A stretch of 56,071 nucleotides of DNA, from positions 1 to 56,071 of the forward strand of contig JABGVH010000137.1 of assembly GCA_018646195.1 (NCBI GenBank), written 5' to 3'. The position numbers and the translations under genes were made by a program. Position 1 is the first letter of the stretch. The number at the start of each line of letters is the position of its first letter. Positions 1-8,446 of this stretch are shown here, in pieces. The DNA comes from Halobacteriovoraceae bacterium. Its GTDB lineage: Bacteria; Bdellovibrionota; Bacteriovoracia; Bacteriovoracales; Bacteriovoracaceae. The notes below the pieces were generated by a model that was not told the origin of the DNA, did not search any database, and worked only from the letters and a program-made list of their open reading frames with translations.

Positions 1-417
1 CGAAGCAGCCGCAAGTTTCTTTTCTAAATCCCCAATTGTTTGGTCTTTAGTTGAAGCTGCTGCTTTAAGCTGGGCAATCTCAGCATTTTTTTGATTAAGC
101 TCTTCTTGCGAAGGACCAGTGGCCCCTACATTATCTCCTTGAGGCAACTGAGCAGTCGGCATGACAGCGGGGATTCCCCCTTCTACAGGAAGCTCACCTC
201 TAAAAAGAGAAGACTTTAATGCTGATGAATTTTGTATAATTGAATCGAGATAATTTTTTACAACACTGGCCGGAATCTGATGGGAAAGTTCGCGAAACTT
301 TTTCCGATAATAAAGCCAGTAAAGAATCAGAATACTTGTTACAACCCCTAACGCTCCCAATGAAATTAGAATTGAAAGGTCTGTAAATTTGGTAAGAATT
401 AACTTAATAGTTTCCAT
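1..417 (-). CDS. Membrane-anchored coiled-coil protein, 3' end outside window (partial)
   Basis: I do not recognise this gene. The frame is open from an ATG at 417 to the window edge, giving 139 residues without a stop. An AAGGAT ribosome-binding sequence lies about 8 bases before the ATG, and the other two ATGs just upstream hit stops at once. Residues about 12-37 form one hydrophobic membrane segment, followed by a basic stretch (YYRKKFRE) that suggests a cytoplasmic tail. From about residue 100 the chain is rich in Ala, Glu, Gln and Lys with coiled-coil spacing. The visible part is a bitopic protein with a long helical cytoplasmic domain. No function can be assigned. Confidence 0.6.
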   Translation of the reverse strand, partial: METIKLILTKFTDLSILISLGALGVVTSILILYWLYYRKKFRELSHQIPASVVKNYLDSIIQNSSALKSSLFRGELPVEGGIPAVMPTAQLPQGDNVGATGPSQEELNQKNAEIAQLKAAASTKDQTIGDLEKKLAAAS

Positions 418-539
418 TGGTCATCCATCCTTGGATTATCCTCAAGTAAATTGAATCGCAGCTAGCGATTTCAGTAGAGGCCCTAGTAAAATTATAGGGA
501 TAGGTGAGACTTTTTGCAACTAGACAAAGCTTTACCGTA

Positions 540-1379
540 CTAAAACTCTCGTCTTAGTTCCCGGTGTAGAATTCCACTGGCGGCCAGGATCGAATTTTGA
601 AAAGGATGAAATTTCTGACCTTTGAAGTCAGAGACTAAGAGGCCAGACTCCTGTGCGATCAGACCTGCGGCTGCCACGTCCCATGGCGCCAGGTCCTTTT
701 CCCAGAAGCCATCAAAAACACCCTGCGAGACATAGCAGAGATCAAGGGCGGCACTGCCTAAGCGCCTTACTCCTCGGGACTTACTCATAATTTTTTTAAA
801 GAGAGTAAATTCCCGCTCAAAAAGCTCACCTTTTTCAGAGGAAAAGCCAGTGATCATTAGCGAATCTTTTAATTTATTAGGCTGCTTTTTTCCCGCCAAT
901 AAGACCTTTCGCCCATTAGGAAGAATTTTTTTATAGGCACCTTTACCAGCAATTGCCGTAAAAATTTCCCCTGTATGAGGCCGATAAATGCTCCCGACAA
1001 CAGGTTTACCTTTTTTAACGAGGGCGATACAAATTGCAAAATAATCGAACCCACTTAAATAATTATGAGTTCCGTCGAGTGGATCGATAATCCAAGCGTA
1101 GTCAGTATTTTGAAAATGCTTATAGGCCTCAGTTTTTCCTTTGAATTTCTCAAAGGCCGACTCCTCGGCCAAGAATTCAATTTCCGAATAGCGTTTTCTC
1201 AAAAAATTGATAATACTTTTTTCAGACTCTACATCAGCATTAGACACCAGTCCTTGTGCTTGCTTGTAAGTAACCTTAAGAGCATCCAGTTTTTTTTGGC
1301 GACTTATCAATTTCTTGCCAGCTCTAATAGAAATTTCTTCAAGCTCTTTGAGGATTTTGGGATATGAGTAATTACTCAT
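540..1379 (-). CDS. Inositol-monophosphatase family phosphatase (SuhB/CysQ-like)
   Basis: A 279-residue magnesium- or lithium-sensitive sugar/nucleotide phosphatase of the IMPase fold. Visible signatures are the metal-binding Glu pair (AEES, residues 71-74), the DPLDGT motif at 99-104 and the C-terminal WDVAAAGLIAQESG motif that supplies the third metal ligand. Length matches the family (about 260-280). I use the ATG at 1379, with GAAGG 8 bases upstream, rather than the in-frame TTG at 1394. It overlaps the end of yacG by 8 bases, so the two are translationally coupled. The substrate could be myo-inositol-1-phosphate, fructose-1,6-bisphosphate or 3'-phosphoadenosine 5'-phosphate; motifs alone do not decide. 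Confidence 0.85.
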   Translation of the reverse strand: MSNYSYPKILKELEEISIRAGKKLISRQKKLDALKVTYKQAQGLVSNADVESEKSIINFLRKRYSEIEFLAEESAFEKFKGKTEAYKHFQNTDYAWIIDPLDGTHNYLSGFDYFAICIALVKKGKPVVGSIYRPHTGEIFTAIAGKGAYKKILPNGRKVLLAGKKQPNKLKDSLMITGFSSEKGELFEREFTLFKKIMSKSRGVRRLGSAALDLCYVSQGVFDGFWEKDLAPWDVAAAGLIAQESGLLVSDFKGQKFHPFQNSILAASGILHRELRREF

Positions 1380-1608
1380 CTCCTTCGCCTTCAAGCTTTT
1401 CTATTAAGGCCTTTTCAATGACATTGATATCTTCTTCATTTAAGGGCTCTTTAGTAGCTATCGAATAGCCCCCTTGAAACCATTGGCCAAGATCAACCAG
1501 TTTACAGCGCTCACTGCAAAAGGGGCGGAATTCAGAATCGTAGTACAAGAATTTTTCCTGGCAATTCACGCATTTCACTTCAAAATTTTTTTTCTTATTA
1601 TCGCTCAA
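1372..1608 (-). CDS. yacG: YacG family zinc-binding protein (DNA gyrase inhibitor)
   Basis: A small zinc protein of about 78 residues. It carries the YacG signature: CxxC (CVNC), then FRPFCSERCKLVDLGQW, giving four zinc-ligating cysteines, with an acidic C-terminus. In E. coli the homologue binds GyrB and inhibits gyrase. A much longer frame opens at 1689 but would overlap pabC by 92 bases. I prefer the TTG at 1608, because a GAGGG sequence sits 5 bases upstream and the resulting N-terminus (SDNKKKNFEVKC) matches the usual YacG length. This start overlaps the end of pabC by 11 bases. The family call is firm; the start is less sure. Confidence 0.8.
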   Translation of the reverse strand: MSDNKKKNFEVKCVNCQEKFLYYDSEFRPFCSERCKLVDLGQWFQGGYSIATKEPLNEEDINVIEKALIEKLEGEGDE

Positions 1609-2398
1609 GAAGTCCCTCGCAGTAATCTTCAAAATATCGTTGTACATTATTAAAAATACTATCTTGCTCGAGATAGACATGCTCACCAAACTGGCCGACC
1701 TGATGCAATCCCTTTAATGAATTAGTAAGCCAAACTTCATCGGCAGCTTGAAGCGCTGAGAGCTCAAAGCTGCCCTCTACCACTTCAATTTTGTTTTGAA
1801 TTAGGCATTTGATTAAGTGCTTTCTAGTGACACCTTCGAGCACTCCAGGAATCAACGACGGTGTAAAGACCGTCTTCCCCGACTTCCAAAAGATATTGGC
1901 CCGGCCAGATTCTAGCAGAAGTCCGCTAGGATCAAGATAAATGATATCGTCACATTCGCGCGCCTTGCATTCATGTAGGAACTCACTATGGCGGCCTAAT
2001 TTGACAAAATTAGGATAGTCTCCATATTTTATTTTTTGACTTAACTCGACTCGCAGCCGAGCTGTCTCAGCTTGCTCAAACTCTTTAACCAAAAAGTGGC
2101 AGGCCAGCTCTCCTTCAAAAGTTTCAAAAAATGTGATCCGACAATAATACAGGCCATTGAGCCCCGCCACTGCATTTAGCTTAGACAAGATAAACTGGCG
2201 GAACTGATCGGCCTTAAATTTACCTTCAAAGCAATAGCTGGCACTGCTAGAAATTCTCTGCCAATGATCTTCAAAAAAGCGTGGTTGACCGTCTTTAAGT
2301 AAGAAACAAGTAAACGGATTTTCTCCCCAGAATAAGCCGCGGTTTTGCAGCAATTGATCGCCACTCAAATGGCTAGGAAATAACCAGCTTTCAGTCAT
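1598..2398 (-). CDS. pabC: Class IV aminotransferase / 4-amino-4-deoxychorismate lyase-like
   Basis: A 266-residue PLP enzyme of fold type IV. The likely PLP lysine is K133 (VKLGRH). The conserved LESGRANIF motif at 162-170 matches the E-x-x-x-x-N phosphate-cup motif, and IPGVLEGVTRK at 183-193 matches the family's GxxxGxxR motif. In folate synthesis PabC releases pyruvate from aminodeoxychorismate to give p-aminobenzoate. Branched-chain or D-amino-acid aminotransferase is the main alternative; the short length and degenerate N-terminus favour PabC. It starts at an ATG and is transcribed divergently from the CoA operon, 52 bases away. Confidence 0.65.
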   Translation of the reverse strand: MTESWLFPSHLSGDQLLQNRGLFWGENPFTCFLLKDGQPRFFEDHWQRISSSASYCFEGKFKADQFRQFILSKLNAVAGLNGLYYCRITFFETFEGELACHFLVKEFEQAETARLRVELSQKIKYGDYPNFVKLGRHSEFLHECKARECDDIIYLDPSGLLLESGRANIFWKSGKTVFTPSLIPGVLEGVTRKHLIKCLIQNKIEVVEGSFELSALQAADEVWLTNSLKGLHQVGQFGEHVYLEQDSIFNNVQRYFEDYCEGLLER

Positions 2399-2450
2399 AA
2401 ATTGCCTGGCAAAAAGGTTCGTGATAGTTAAACACTTTATAGGATGTCAT

Positions 2451-3398
2451 ATGGAAACAAAAGGTCAGCTCTTACTTTTCGGACTCGGCTCTCAAGCAAA
2501 GGCCTGGGCACTCAACCTACGGGACTCTGGTTGGGAGATCACTGTAGCGCTTCGCAACAATAGCCCCTCTGAGAAGGTCGCCCAGCAATTGGGACTGCCA
2601 GTAATCGCAATAGCTGGCCCAGAACTCTCACAATTTAAAAACTTTCTAATGCTGACCCCAGATGAGAGTCACGGACAAATCCTGAGACAGCTAGCGCCGT
2701 CTATCTTAGCTGGCAGCCGCATTATTTATGCCCACGGCTATAGCTTCGTTAAAGAATCGCTGTCTAGTGAGTTCCCTCAGTACGGCCATCTTTTGCTTGC
2801 ACCCAAAGCGATTGCTAGCGAAGTTCGTTTCCAATATGAGACCGTGGGAAAACTCGGTGCCGCCTTCTCATTGGAGGCAGCTATTGAAACTGACAGTGAT
2901 GAAAAATTCCTAAGAGCTCTTGCAAAAGACCTGGGAATAACCGGCCTTTACCCCTGCACTTTTCAACAAGAATGTTACGCCGACCTTTTTTCAGAGCAGT
3001 CCCTCTTATGTGGCCTGCTCCCCTACGGTGCCCTTCACAGCTATAACCTACTTATTAAGCGAGGAATTCCCAAAGAAATCGCTTATATGGAGTGCTGGCT
3101 GGAAGTGAAGTTAATAGCAGACGCTATGATTCCCCTAGGACCTGAGAAATTTTTCAAAATGATCAGCCCTAACGCCTTGATTGGGGGTGAGAAGGCGCAA
3201 GGCATCATTTTTGACAAAGGGTACCAAACCCACCTAGAAAGATTGGCAGAAGAGATATGGTCTGGTGATTTTTTTGGCCAAGTCAGCGCCACAGATTTTG
3301 AGGCCCTACAGGCCAAAGTTCAGGAATTTTGGCGAGGCCAGGATTTAACTCGAACCCACCGTGAACTAGCGCCTGAGCTCTACCCTCAAAAGCAATAG
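2451..3398 (+). CDS. Ketol-acid reductoisomerase-like protein; candidate ketopantoate reductase of the CoA operon
   Basis: A 315-residue protein with class I ketol-acid reductoisomerase (IlvC) architecture: an N-terminal Rossmann domain (GLGSQ at 11-15, basic NADPH loop near R35) and an all-helical domain. Catalytic positions are kept: H95 (YAHG), K119 (APK), D178 and E182 (DLFSEQ), E214 and E218 (ECWLE). The usual glycine-proline loop after APK is replaced by AIASEVR, and the sequence diverges clearly elsewhere. I chose the ATG at 2451 because AGGA lies 6 bases before it; an earlier in-frame ATG at 2421 lacks a ribosome-binding site. It is the first gene of the CoA operon, 6 bases before panB, where panE would be expected. 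IlvC is known to reduce ketopantoate in enteric bacteria and Corynebacterium, so that role is inferred here. Confidence 0.75.
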   Translation: METKGQLLLFGLGSQAKAWALNLRDSGWEITVALRNNSPSEKVAQQLGLPVIAIAGPELSQFKNFLMLTPDESHGQILRQLAPSILAGSRIIYAHGYSFVKESLSSEFPQYGHLLLAPKAIASEVRFQYETVGKLGAAFSLEAAIETDSDEKFLRALAKDLGITGLYPCTFQQECYADLFSEQSLLCGLLPYGALHSYNLLIKRGIPKEIAYMECWLEVKLIADAMIPLGPEKFFKMISPNALIGGEKAQGIIFDKGYQTHLERLAEEIWSGDFFGQVSATDFEALQAKVQEFWRGQDLTRTHRELAPELYPQKQ

Positions 3399-3404
3399 AG
3401 AAAT

Positions 3405-4208
3405 ATGAAAAAGCTAAATACTCGTAAAATTCGCGATCACAAATTGGCCAAAAATAAACGGTCACTGCAAATGCTCACCTGCTATGATTTTCAAACAGCA
3501 GGCCTGCTCGATCAATCTGAACTAGACCTTATTTTAGTTGGAGACTCTGTAGGAAATGTCATTTTAGGTTATGAAACCACGGTTGAAGTTTCTCTAGAAG
3601 AAATGGTGATCTTTTGTAGCGCTGTAAAAAGAGGCGCACCAAATAAATTCGTAGTCGGTGATTTACCTTTTGGTTCCTATGCAACTCTCGAAAAAGGAAT
3701 CGACAGCGCCATCCAGCTATTTCAAAAATCAAAAGTTGAAGCAGTAAAACTAGAAGGTGCTTATCCTACCCACTTAAACTTAGTTCGCGAATTAACCCGC
3801 ACAGGAATTCCTGTGATGGGACATATTGGATTAACTCCTCAATCAGTACACGAGCTAGGTGGCTATTACCTCCACGGCAAAGATCAAAAATCTGAGGAAT
3901 TTCTTATCCAATCCGCTCTCGACCTTGAAAATGCTGGCGCTTTTTCAGTAGTTTTAGAATGTGTTCATGCTCCGGTTGCTGAGAAAATTACAAAATTACT
4001 TTCTATCCCAACCATAGGAATAGGTTCAGGTGTTAAAACTGATGGCCAAGTTTTAGTTATCAATGATCTTTTAAAATTGGGTCAAGAAGCTCCACCTCAA
4101 TTTTGCTCCCCCGTAGCAGACCTCTTTCAAGTTAAAAAAGAGCTCATTAGTACTTACTTAACCCAGAATCAAAAGGTAACTTCCGATGAGTCTCACCTTA
4201 ACCATTGA
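3405..4208 (+). CDS. panB: 3-methyl-2-oxobutanoate hydroxymethyltransferase
   Basis: PanB transfers a hydroxymethyl group from 5,10-methylene-tetrahydrofolate to alpha-ketoisovalerate, making ketopantoate, the first committed step to pantothenate. The 267 residues match the family length. Visible signatures include MLTCYDFQTAGLLD near the N-terminus, the metal site VGDSVGNVILGYETT, GDLPFGSY, VKLEGAY, GHIGLTPQS and the C-terminal IGIGSG. It follows the reductoisomerase-like gene by 6 bases, and its last 23 bases overlap coaX. Identification is secure. Confidence 0.97.
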   Translation: MKKLNTRKIRDHKLAKNKRSLQMLTCYDFQTAGLLDQSELDLILVGDSVGNVILGYETTVEVSLEEMVIFCSAVKRGAPNKFVVGDLPFGSYATLEKGIDSAIQLFQKSKVEAVKLEGAYPTHLNLVRELTRTGIPVMGHIGLTPQSVHELGGYYLHGKDQKSEEFLIQSALDLENAGAFSVVLECVHAPVAEKITKLLSIPTIGIGSGVKTDGQVLVINDLLKLGQEAPPQFCSPVADLFQVKKELISTYLTQNQKVTSDESHLNH

Positions 4209-4899
4209 TCAGGGACATTCACACCCTCATCTAGGGGTTTTTTTAATGGGAGAGCTTAAAGAAGTTCATCCTCTTTATGAATTCGTTGAAAATAAAAAAG
4301 AATTAATTAGCGACTCCACAGTGGTTCTCTCCAACGTAACAGAAAAAAAACTATTTCAAGAAAACCGGCCCACTAATTTAATAAATATCTCAGAGCTTAA
4401 GAAGAAAGAGAGCTTTCTCTCCATGCCCTATAAGTACTCCGAACAGTTAGGCGAAGACCGCATTAGCCTCGCCTATTATGTCTATAAAGAATGGATTAAA
4501 AAGAAATCAACAAAGAGAATTTTAGTCGTCGATGCTGGTACTTTTACAACTGTTGACCTTGTTACGACTAATGGTTTCGAAGGGGGATATATCCTTCCTG
4601 GAGTTCAAACTTTTCTCAATTGTTACTCAACAGGTGACCATTTACCAAAATTAGAGGCTTCAGAGTTAACAAGTATTTCTAAAACTCTCCCCGCTAATAC
4701 CAATCAAGCTATCTTACAAGCTACAGCGCTCTACAGTAGCTCTATTATTGAATCCATTAAAAAGCGGTGCAGTCCCGATTTGATTATTCTAACTGGTGGG
4801 CACGGGCAAAAACTAATGGACGAGAACACAAGGCCCTACCACTTCGACTCTCACTTAATTCACAAAGCACTCTTCTTAATTTCACAGGAGGCCAGATGA
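4186..4899 (+). CDS. coaX: Type III pantothenate kinase
   Basis: CoaX phosphorylates pantothenate, the first step from pantothenate to CoA. The 237 residues are slightly short for the family (about 255). Recognisable motifs are LGEDR (usually LGxDR), VVDAGTFTTVDLV (usually DAGTATT), GGYILPGVQ and LTGG. The N-terminal phosphate loop is divergent: IDQGHS replaces the usual IDxGNT, so the Asn is a His. This could alter ATP or metal handling. The start lies inside panB (23-base overlap), and the stop overlaps the coaBC ATG (ATGA), indicating coupled translation. Confidence 0.9.
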   Translation: MSLTLTIDQGHSHPHLGVFLMGELKEVHPLYEFVENKKELISDSTVVLSNVTEKKLFQENRPTNLINISELKKKESFLSMPYKYSEQLGEDRISLAYYVYKEWIKKKSTKRILVVDAGTFTTVDLVTTNGFEGGYILPGVQTFLNCYSTGDHLPKLEASELTSISKTLPANTNQAILQATALYSSSIIESIKKRCSPDLIILTGGHGQKLMDENTRPYHFDSHLIHKALFLISQEAR

Positions 4900-6137
4900 A
4901 TCTCTTACTCGCCGTCACCGGTTCTATCTCTGCCTATAAAACACTCGATATTACCAGAGAGTGGGTCAAGGCCGGGCATAGTGTAAAAGTGGTCTTAACA
5001 GCGGGAGCACTGCAATTTGTAGTACCTCAGGTTTTTAAATACCTTGGTGCTTCCGAAGTATTTCTGCCACTTGATGATTTTAAATACCCCAAAGAAGAAC
5101 AGGACCCTGGTTCTGTACTCCATATAGAGCTTGGAAAATGGGCCGATAAATTAATACTCGCTCCCCTTAGCGCCAACTCGCTCTCCAGGATTGTTTCTGG
5201 CCAGGCCGGTGACTTGTTAAATTCTGTATTCCTGGCGTTTGATCCAGGGAAACCGGTTTTAGCTTTTCCAGCGATGAATACTAAAATGCTTGATCACCCT
5301 TTCGTTGAAAGGAATTTGGAGCTACTAGACGAGCTACCCAACGTCTTTGTTCATCCTAGCAGCAGTGGTGAACTGGCCTGTGGAGATATTGGCGCCGGCA
5401 AATTACCGACTGTCGATACTATCTTAACCGCCACCGAAGCCGTTTCATTAAAAACTATTGATAAACAAGCAGGGCTTAAAAAACATATACTGATCTCAAC
5501 CGGAGCCACCGTCTCGCCGCTTGATCCTGTCCGCTATCTAACGAATGCCTCGTCCGGCATCACTGGCTATCACCTGGCAATCGAGAGCCTAAAGAGAGGC
5601 CATAAGGTAACCGTTGTTGCCGGGAAATTTGCAACTGCGAAACTAGAGCTACTCACACACTTGCCTCACTTCCAATTATTACGTGTAACAACGGCGACAG
5701 AAATGGCGAGTGTTCTAGATAAGTATTTTTCTTATGCCGATAGTTATATCTCAGCAGCAGCGATTTCAGATATAGAATTTGAGTTTAACCAGTCGAAACT
5801 AAAAAAAGACGGATTGAAAGGGGCCTTGCCCACTAAACCAGGCTTTGATATTTTGGCCAACTTACTTGCCAAGAAAACACATCAGAAGATTGTTGGTTTT
5901 GCCGCCGAGACGGAATTAACTAGCGAAGTCTTACTTGAAAAATTTAATAGGAAGCCAGTCGACTTACTAGTGGGGACGAAGGTAAATAATGGACTTGGTA
6001 GAGAGAATAAAAAAGTAGAAGGCTTTAGCAATCTCAACGCAGACTATGGCTTGATGCAGGCCAAGGGGCAAATTGCCTATAAGAGTCTTTCAAAAAGTGG
6101 ACTTGCCAAAGAGATCCTTGAAAGGATTACGCTGTGA
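4896..6137 (+). CDS. coaBC: Bifunctional phosphopantothenoylcysteine decarboxylase / phosphopantothenate-cysteine ligase
   Basis: A 413-residue Dfp protein. The N-terminal CoaC flavoprotein half has the Ser-rich FMN loop (TGSISAYK), the catalytic His in HIELGKWAD, PAMNTKM and the redox Cys in ELACGDIGAGKLP. The C-terminal CoaB half shows STGATVSPLDPVRYLTNASSG and the K-K pair (KLKKDG) before the nucleotide site. It joins 4'-phosphopantothenate to cysteine and decarboxylates the product to 4'-phosphopantetheine. The ATG at 4896 has a perfect AGGAGG 5 bases upstream. The frame is open further upstream, but only inside coaX. Its stop overlaps the panC GTG. Confidence 0.96.
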   Translation: MNLLLAVTGSISAYKTLDITREWVKAGHSVKVVLTAGALQFVVPQVFKYLGASEVFLPLDDFKYPKEEQDPGSVLHIELGKWADKLILAPLSANSLSRIVSGQAGDLLNSVFLAFDPGKPVLAFPAMNTKMLDHPFVERNLELLDELPNVFVHPSSSGELACGDIGAGKLPTVDTILTATEAVSLKTIDKQAGLKKHILISTGATVSPLDPVRYLTNASSGITGYHLAIESLKRGHKVTVVAGKFATAKLELLTHLPHFQLLRVTTATEMASVLDKYFSYADSYISAAAISDIEFEFNQSKLKKDGLKGALPTKPGFDILANLLAKKTHQKIVGFAAETELTSEVLLEKFNRKPVDLLVGTKVNNGLGRENKKVEGFSNLNADYGLMQAKGQIAYKSLSKSGLAKEILERITL

Positions 6138-7015
6138 TTGAGGTCATCCAAAGTTCCAAGCAATTCGAAATCTTTCGCAATAATCTAGAGTCTGAAAGTA
6201 TTGGCTGCGTCCCAACCATGGGAAATCTCCACGATGGTCATCTTTCCTTAATTAAAGAAAGCCTAAAACATAATCGGGACACCATTGTAACAATCTTTGT
6301 AAATCCAAAACAATTTGGTCCGAACGAGGATTTTGAACAATATCCAAGAACGCTTGGACAAGATAAGCAAAAAATTAAAGAGCTTTTAAAAGAGACCCGT
6401 TTCAAGGGCAAACGTTTAACAATTTTTGCTCCAGAAACTTCCAACGAAATATATCCAGGTAATTACGACACCACCATAACTGTTGGTAGTAAATTAACAG
6501 CAAAATTATGTGGTGAAAGTCGGCCAAGCCATTTTGATGGCGTAACGACTGTAGTCTATAGGTTACTCTCTTTAGTTAAACCTCAAAAGACCTACTTTGG
6601 TCAAAAAGACTACCAGCAGTACTTAATCATAAAAAAAATGGTAGAGGATCTTATGATCCCAATCCAGATTATTCCACTGCCTATTCAACGTGACGAAGAT
6701 GGACTGGCTTTATCGAGTCGCAATATTTTTCTATCACTAGAAGAAAGGAAAATGGCCCACATCCTTCCTGACACGATTGACTCTATCAAGAAAACTATTA
6801 AAGAAAATACTTGGGTCAAGGCAATCGAACTAGCACTTTCTATTCGAGAAGAAGTAATAGCTAAAGACTCTGGTTGGGACTATCTTGAAGTACTTGATGC
6901 AAAAGACCTATCGACTCCAAATTCAAATACCCATACAGTATTAATCGCTGGGGCATTTAAAGCAGGCGATACCCGATTAATCGATAACAAACTAGTAGAA
7001 ATCCAAAATGCTTGA
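6134..7015 (+). CDS. panC: Pantoate-beta-alanine ligase
   Basis: PanC condenses pantoate with beta-alanine using ATP to give pantothenate. The 293 residues match the family. Visible signatures are the adenylation HIGH-type motif PTMGNLHDGHLSLI, FVNPKQFGPNEDFEQYPR, GESRPSHFDGVTTVV, FGQKDYQQ and the KMSKS-like LSSRN. It starts at a GTG that overlaps the coaBC stop (GTGA), with AAGGA 7 bases upstream. Its end overlaps hflX by 8 bases. PanD, which makes beta-alanine, is not in this window. Confidence 0.97.
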   Translation: MIEVIQSSKQFEIFRNNLESESIGCVPTMGNLHDGHLSLIKESLKHNRDTIVTIFVNPKQFGPNEDFEQYPRTLGQDKQKIKELLKETRFKGKRLTIFAPETSNEIYPGNYDTTITVGSKLTAKLCGESRPSHFDGVTTVVYRLLSLVKPQKTYFGQKDYQQYLIIKKMVEDLMIPIQIIPLPIQRDEDGLALSSRNIFLSLEERKMAHILPDTIDSIKKTIKENTWVKAIELALSIREEVIAKDSGWDYLEVLDAKDLSTPNSNTHTVLIAGAFKAGDTRLIDNKLVEIQNA

Positions 7016-8336
7016 CGACGAATTTTTTATTTCAAGAGACGCCAAGGCCTCACTGGTCTCCATTGTCTGCCCTAAATTTAAAGAGCATAGTACCGAAGAA
7101 GAAAGTACGCGCTCCTTAAACGAACTATTCGAACTATGCCGAACACTCGGATTAGAAACCTCAAGACCTCCATTCCTTCAAAATAAAAAAACAATTGATC
7201 CTGCAACGGTCTTAGGTTCAGGCAAATTGCAAGAGATTGCCGAAGAGGCCAAGGCAGCGGGTTCAACTCTACTGGTTTTTGATTTTGAATTAACTTCCAG
7301 TCAAATTAGAAATATTAAAAAAATTACCGACCTCTCAGTGGTCGATCGAGTTCATATTATTTTAGAAATTTTTGCTGACCATGCTCACACCAAGGAAGCA
7401 AAAATCCAAATTGAAATTGCCAGATTAAATTATATCCTTCCTCGGCTAGCAGGATTCTGGTCTCATCTTGGTCGTCAGAAAGGTGGTATTGGTGTCCGCG
7501 GGGGAGAAGGCGAGCAACAAATCGAGCTGGATCGAAGAATCATTCGCGATCGAATTGAATTCCATAAGAAAGAGCTAAAAGAAGTTTCTAAGTCAAGGAA
7601 GCAGCAGAGAAAAAAACGCCAAGACCGCGCCATTACAGCTGCCCTGGTTGGTTACACCAATGCAGGAAAATCTTCTCTAATGAACCGCCTTTGTAAGGTC
7701 GACATTCTTGAGGAAGATAAATTATTTGCGACCTTAGATTCTACCTACCGAACTCTAACTCCTGATACTAAACCACCGCTTATTCTAATCGACACTGTTG
7801 GGTTTATCTCCAACCTTCCCAATACTTTGATTGATGGATTTAAAACAACCTTAGAGTCGGCGCTAGAAGCAGACCTCTTGTTAATAGTTGTCGATATCTC
7901 GGATCCTCATTATAAGAAACATCTTGAAGTAACCAAGGATGTTCTCAAAGAACTAGGCGTAAAAGAAAAAGAACAAATCATAGTTTTTAATAAGAGTGAC
8001 CTCGAGCATGATCGAGCCAAGAGAATGGTGATTAAAAGAACTAACCCCAATAGCTTTTTAGTTTCTTCCAACGATAAAGAAGATATGCGTAATTTACGCT
8101 CACATATCATTGAATACTTTTTAAATAAGCAAGATCATTACGACCTCTTTGTTCCTTATGATGCTGGTGAAGTTCATTCGAAGCTAGCCGGCAAAACAAA
8201 TATTATGACCACCAGTAACCACGAAACTGGTATTTTCTATCGTATCCGTATTCCTGAATTTATTTTTAATTCACTAGGTATTCAGAAGTTTATAATGGCG
8301 CCAGATGATCCGCTCTTGGCCCAGTATAAAAGCTAA
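7008..8336 (+). CDS. hflX: Ribosome-associated GTPase HflX
   Basis: A 442-residue GTPase that in other bacteria binds the 50S subunit and splits stalled ribosomes. The N-terminal HflX domain ends in the glycine-rich GGIGVRGGEGE loop (159-169). The G domain has G1 GYTNAGKSS (215-223), G2-region TLDST, G3 DTVGF, G4 NKSD and a VSS G5. The start lies 8 bases inside panC with no strong ribosome-binding site, suggesting coupling. It is the last gene of the CoA operon, and its stop directly abuts the stop of a small convergent membrane-peptide frame. No terminator is visible after it. Confidence 0.95.
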   Translation: MLDDEFFISRDAKASLVSIVCPKFKEHSTEEESTRSLNELFELCRTLGLETSRPPFLQNKKTIDPATVLGSGKLQEIAEEAKAAGSTLLVFDFELTSSQIRNIKKITDLSVVDRVHIILEIFADHAHTKEAKIQIEIARLNYILPRLAGFWSHLGRQKGGIGVRGGEGEQQIELDRRIIRDRIEFHKKELKEVSKSRKQQRKKRQDRAITAALVGYTNAGKSSLMNRLCKVDILEEDKLFATLDSTYRTLTPDTKPPLILIDTVGFISNLPNTLIDGFKTTLESALEADLLLIVVDISDPHYKKHLEVTKDVLKELGVKEKEQIIVFNKSDLEHDRAKRMVIKRTNPNSFLVSSNDKEDMRNLRSHIIEYFLNKQDHYDLFVPYDAGEVHSKLAGKTNIMTTSNHETGIFYRIRIPEFIFNSLGIQKFIMAPDDPLLAQYKS

Positions 8337-8429
8337 TTAAAAAAGACCGCTACGAAAGTAGAGTGCGATTAGAAAAATTAAAAGAGTCGCCGCAAGTCCA
8401 CCGTAAATAATAAGATTGTCATGTTCCAT
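8337..8429 (-). CDS. Putative 30-residue single-pass membrane peptide
   Basis: A short frame of 30 codons beginning at the ATG at 8429 and ending in TAA at 8339-8337. The peptide has a short charged N-terminus (MEHDN), a continuous hydrophobic run of about 19 residues (LIIYGGLAATLLIFLIALY) and an FRSGLF tail, the composition expected of a small bitopic membrane protein. It lies 17 bases after the ankyrin gene on the same strand and converges on hflX with abutting stops. The ribosome-binding site is weak (AAGAT about 7 bases upstream). CcoQ-like or other small accessory subunits are possible, but nothing decides this. Confidence 0.4.
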   Translation of the reverse strand: MEHDNLIIYGGLAATLLIFLIALYFRSGLF

Positions 8430-8446
8430 AACTATCTTATCGAAAT

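Noticed and set aside
2421-2450. An earlier ATG for the reductoisomerase-like gene.
   Set aside because: It has no ribosome-binding site and adds residues not found in the family, whereas the ATG at 2451 has AGGA at ideal spacing.
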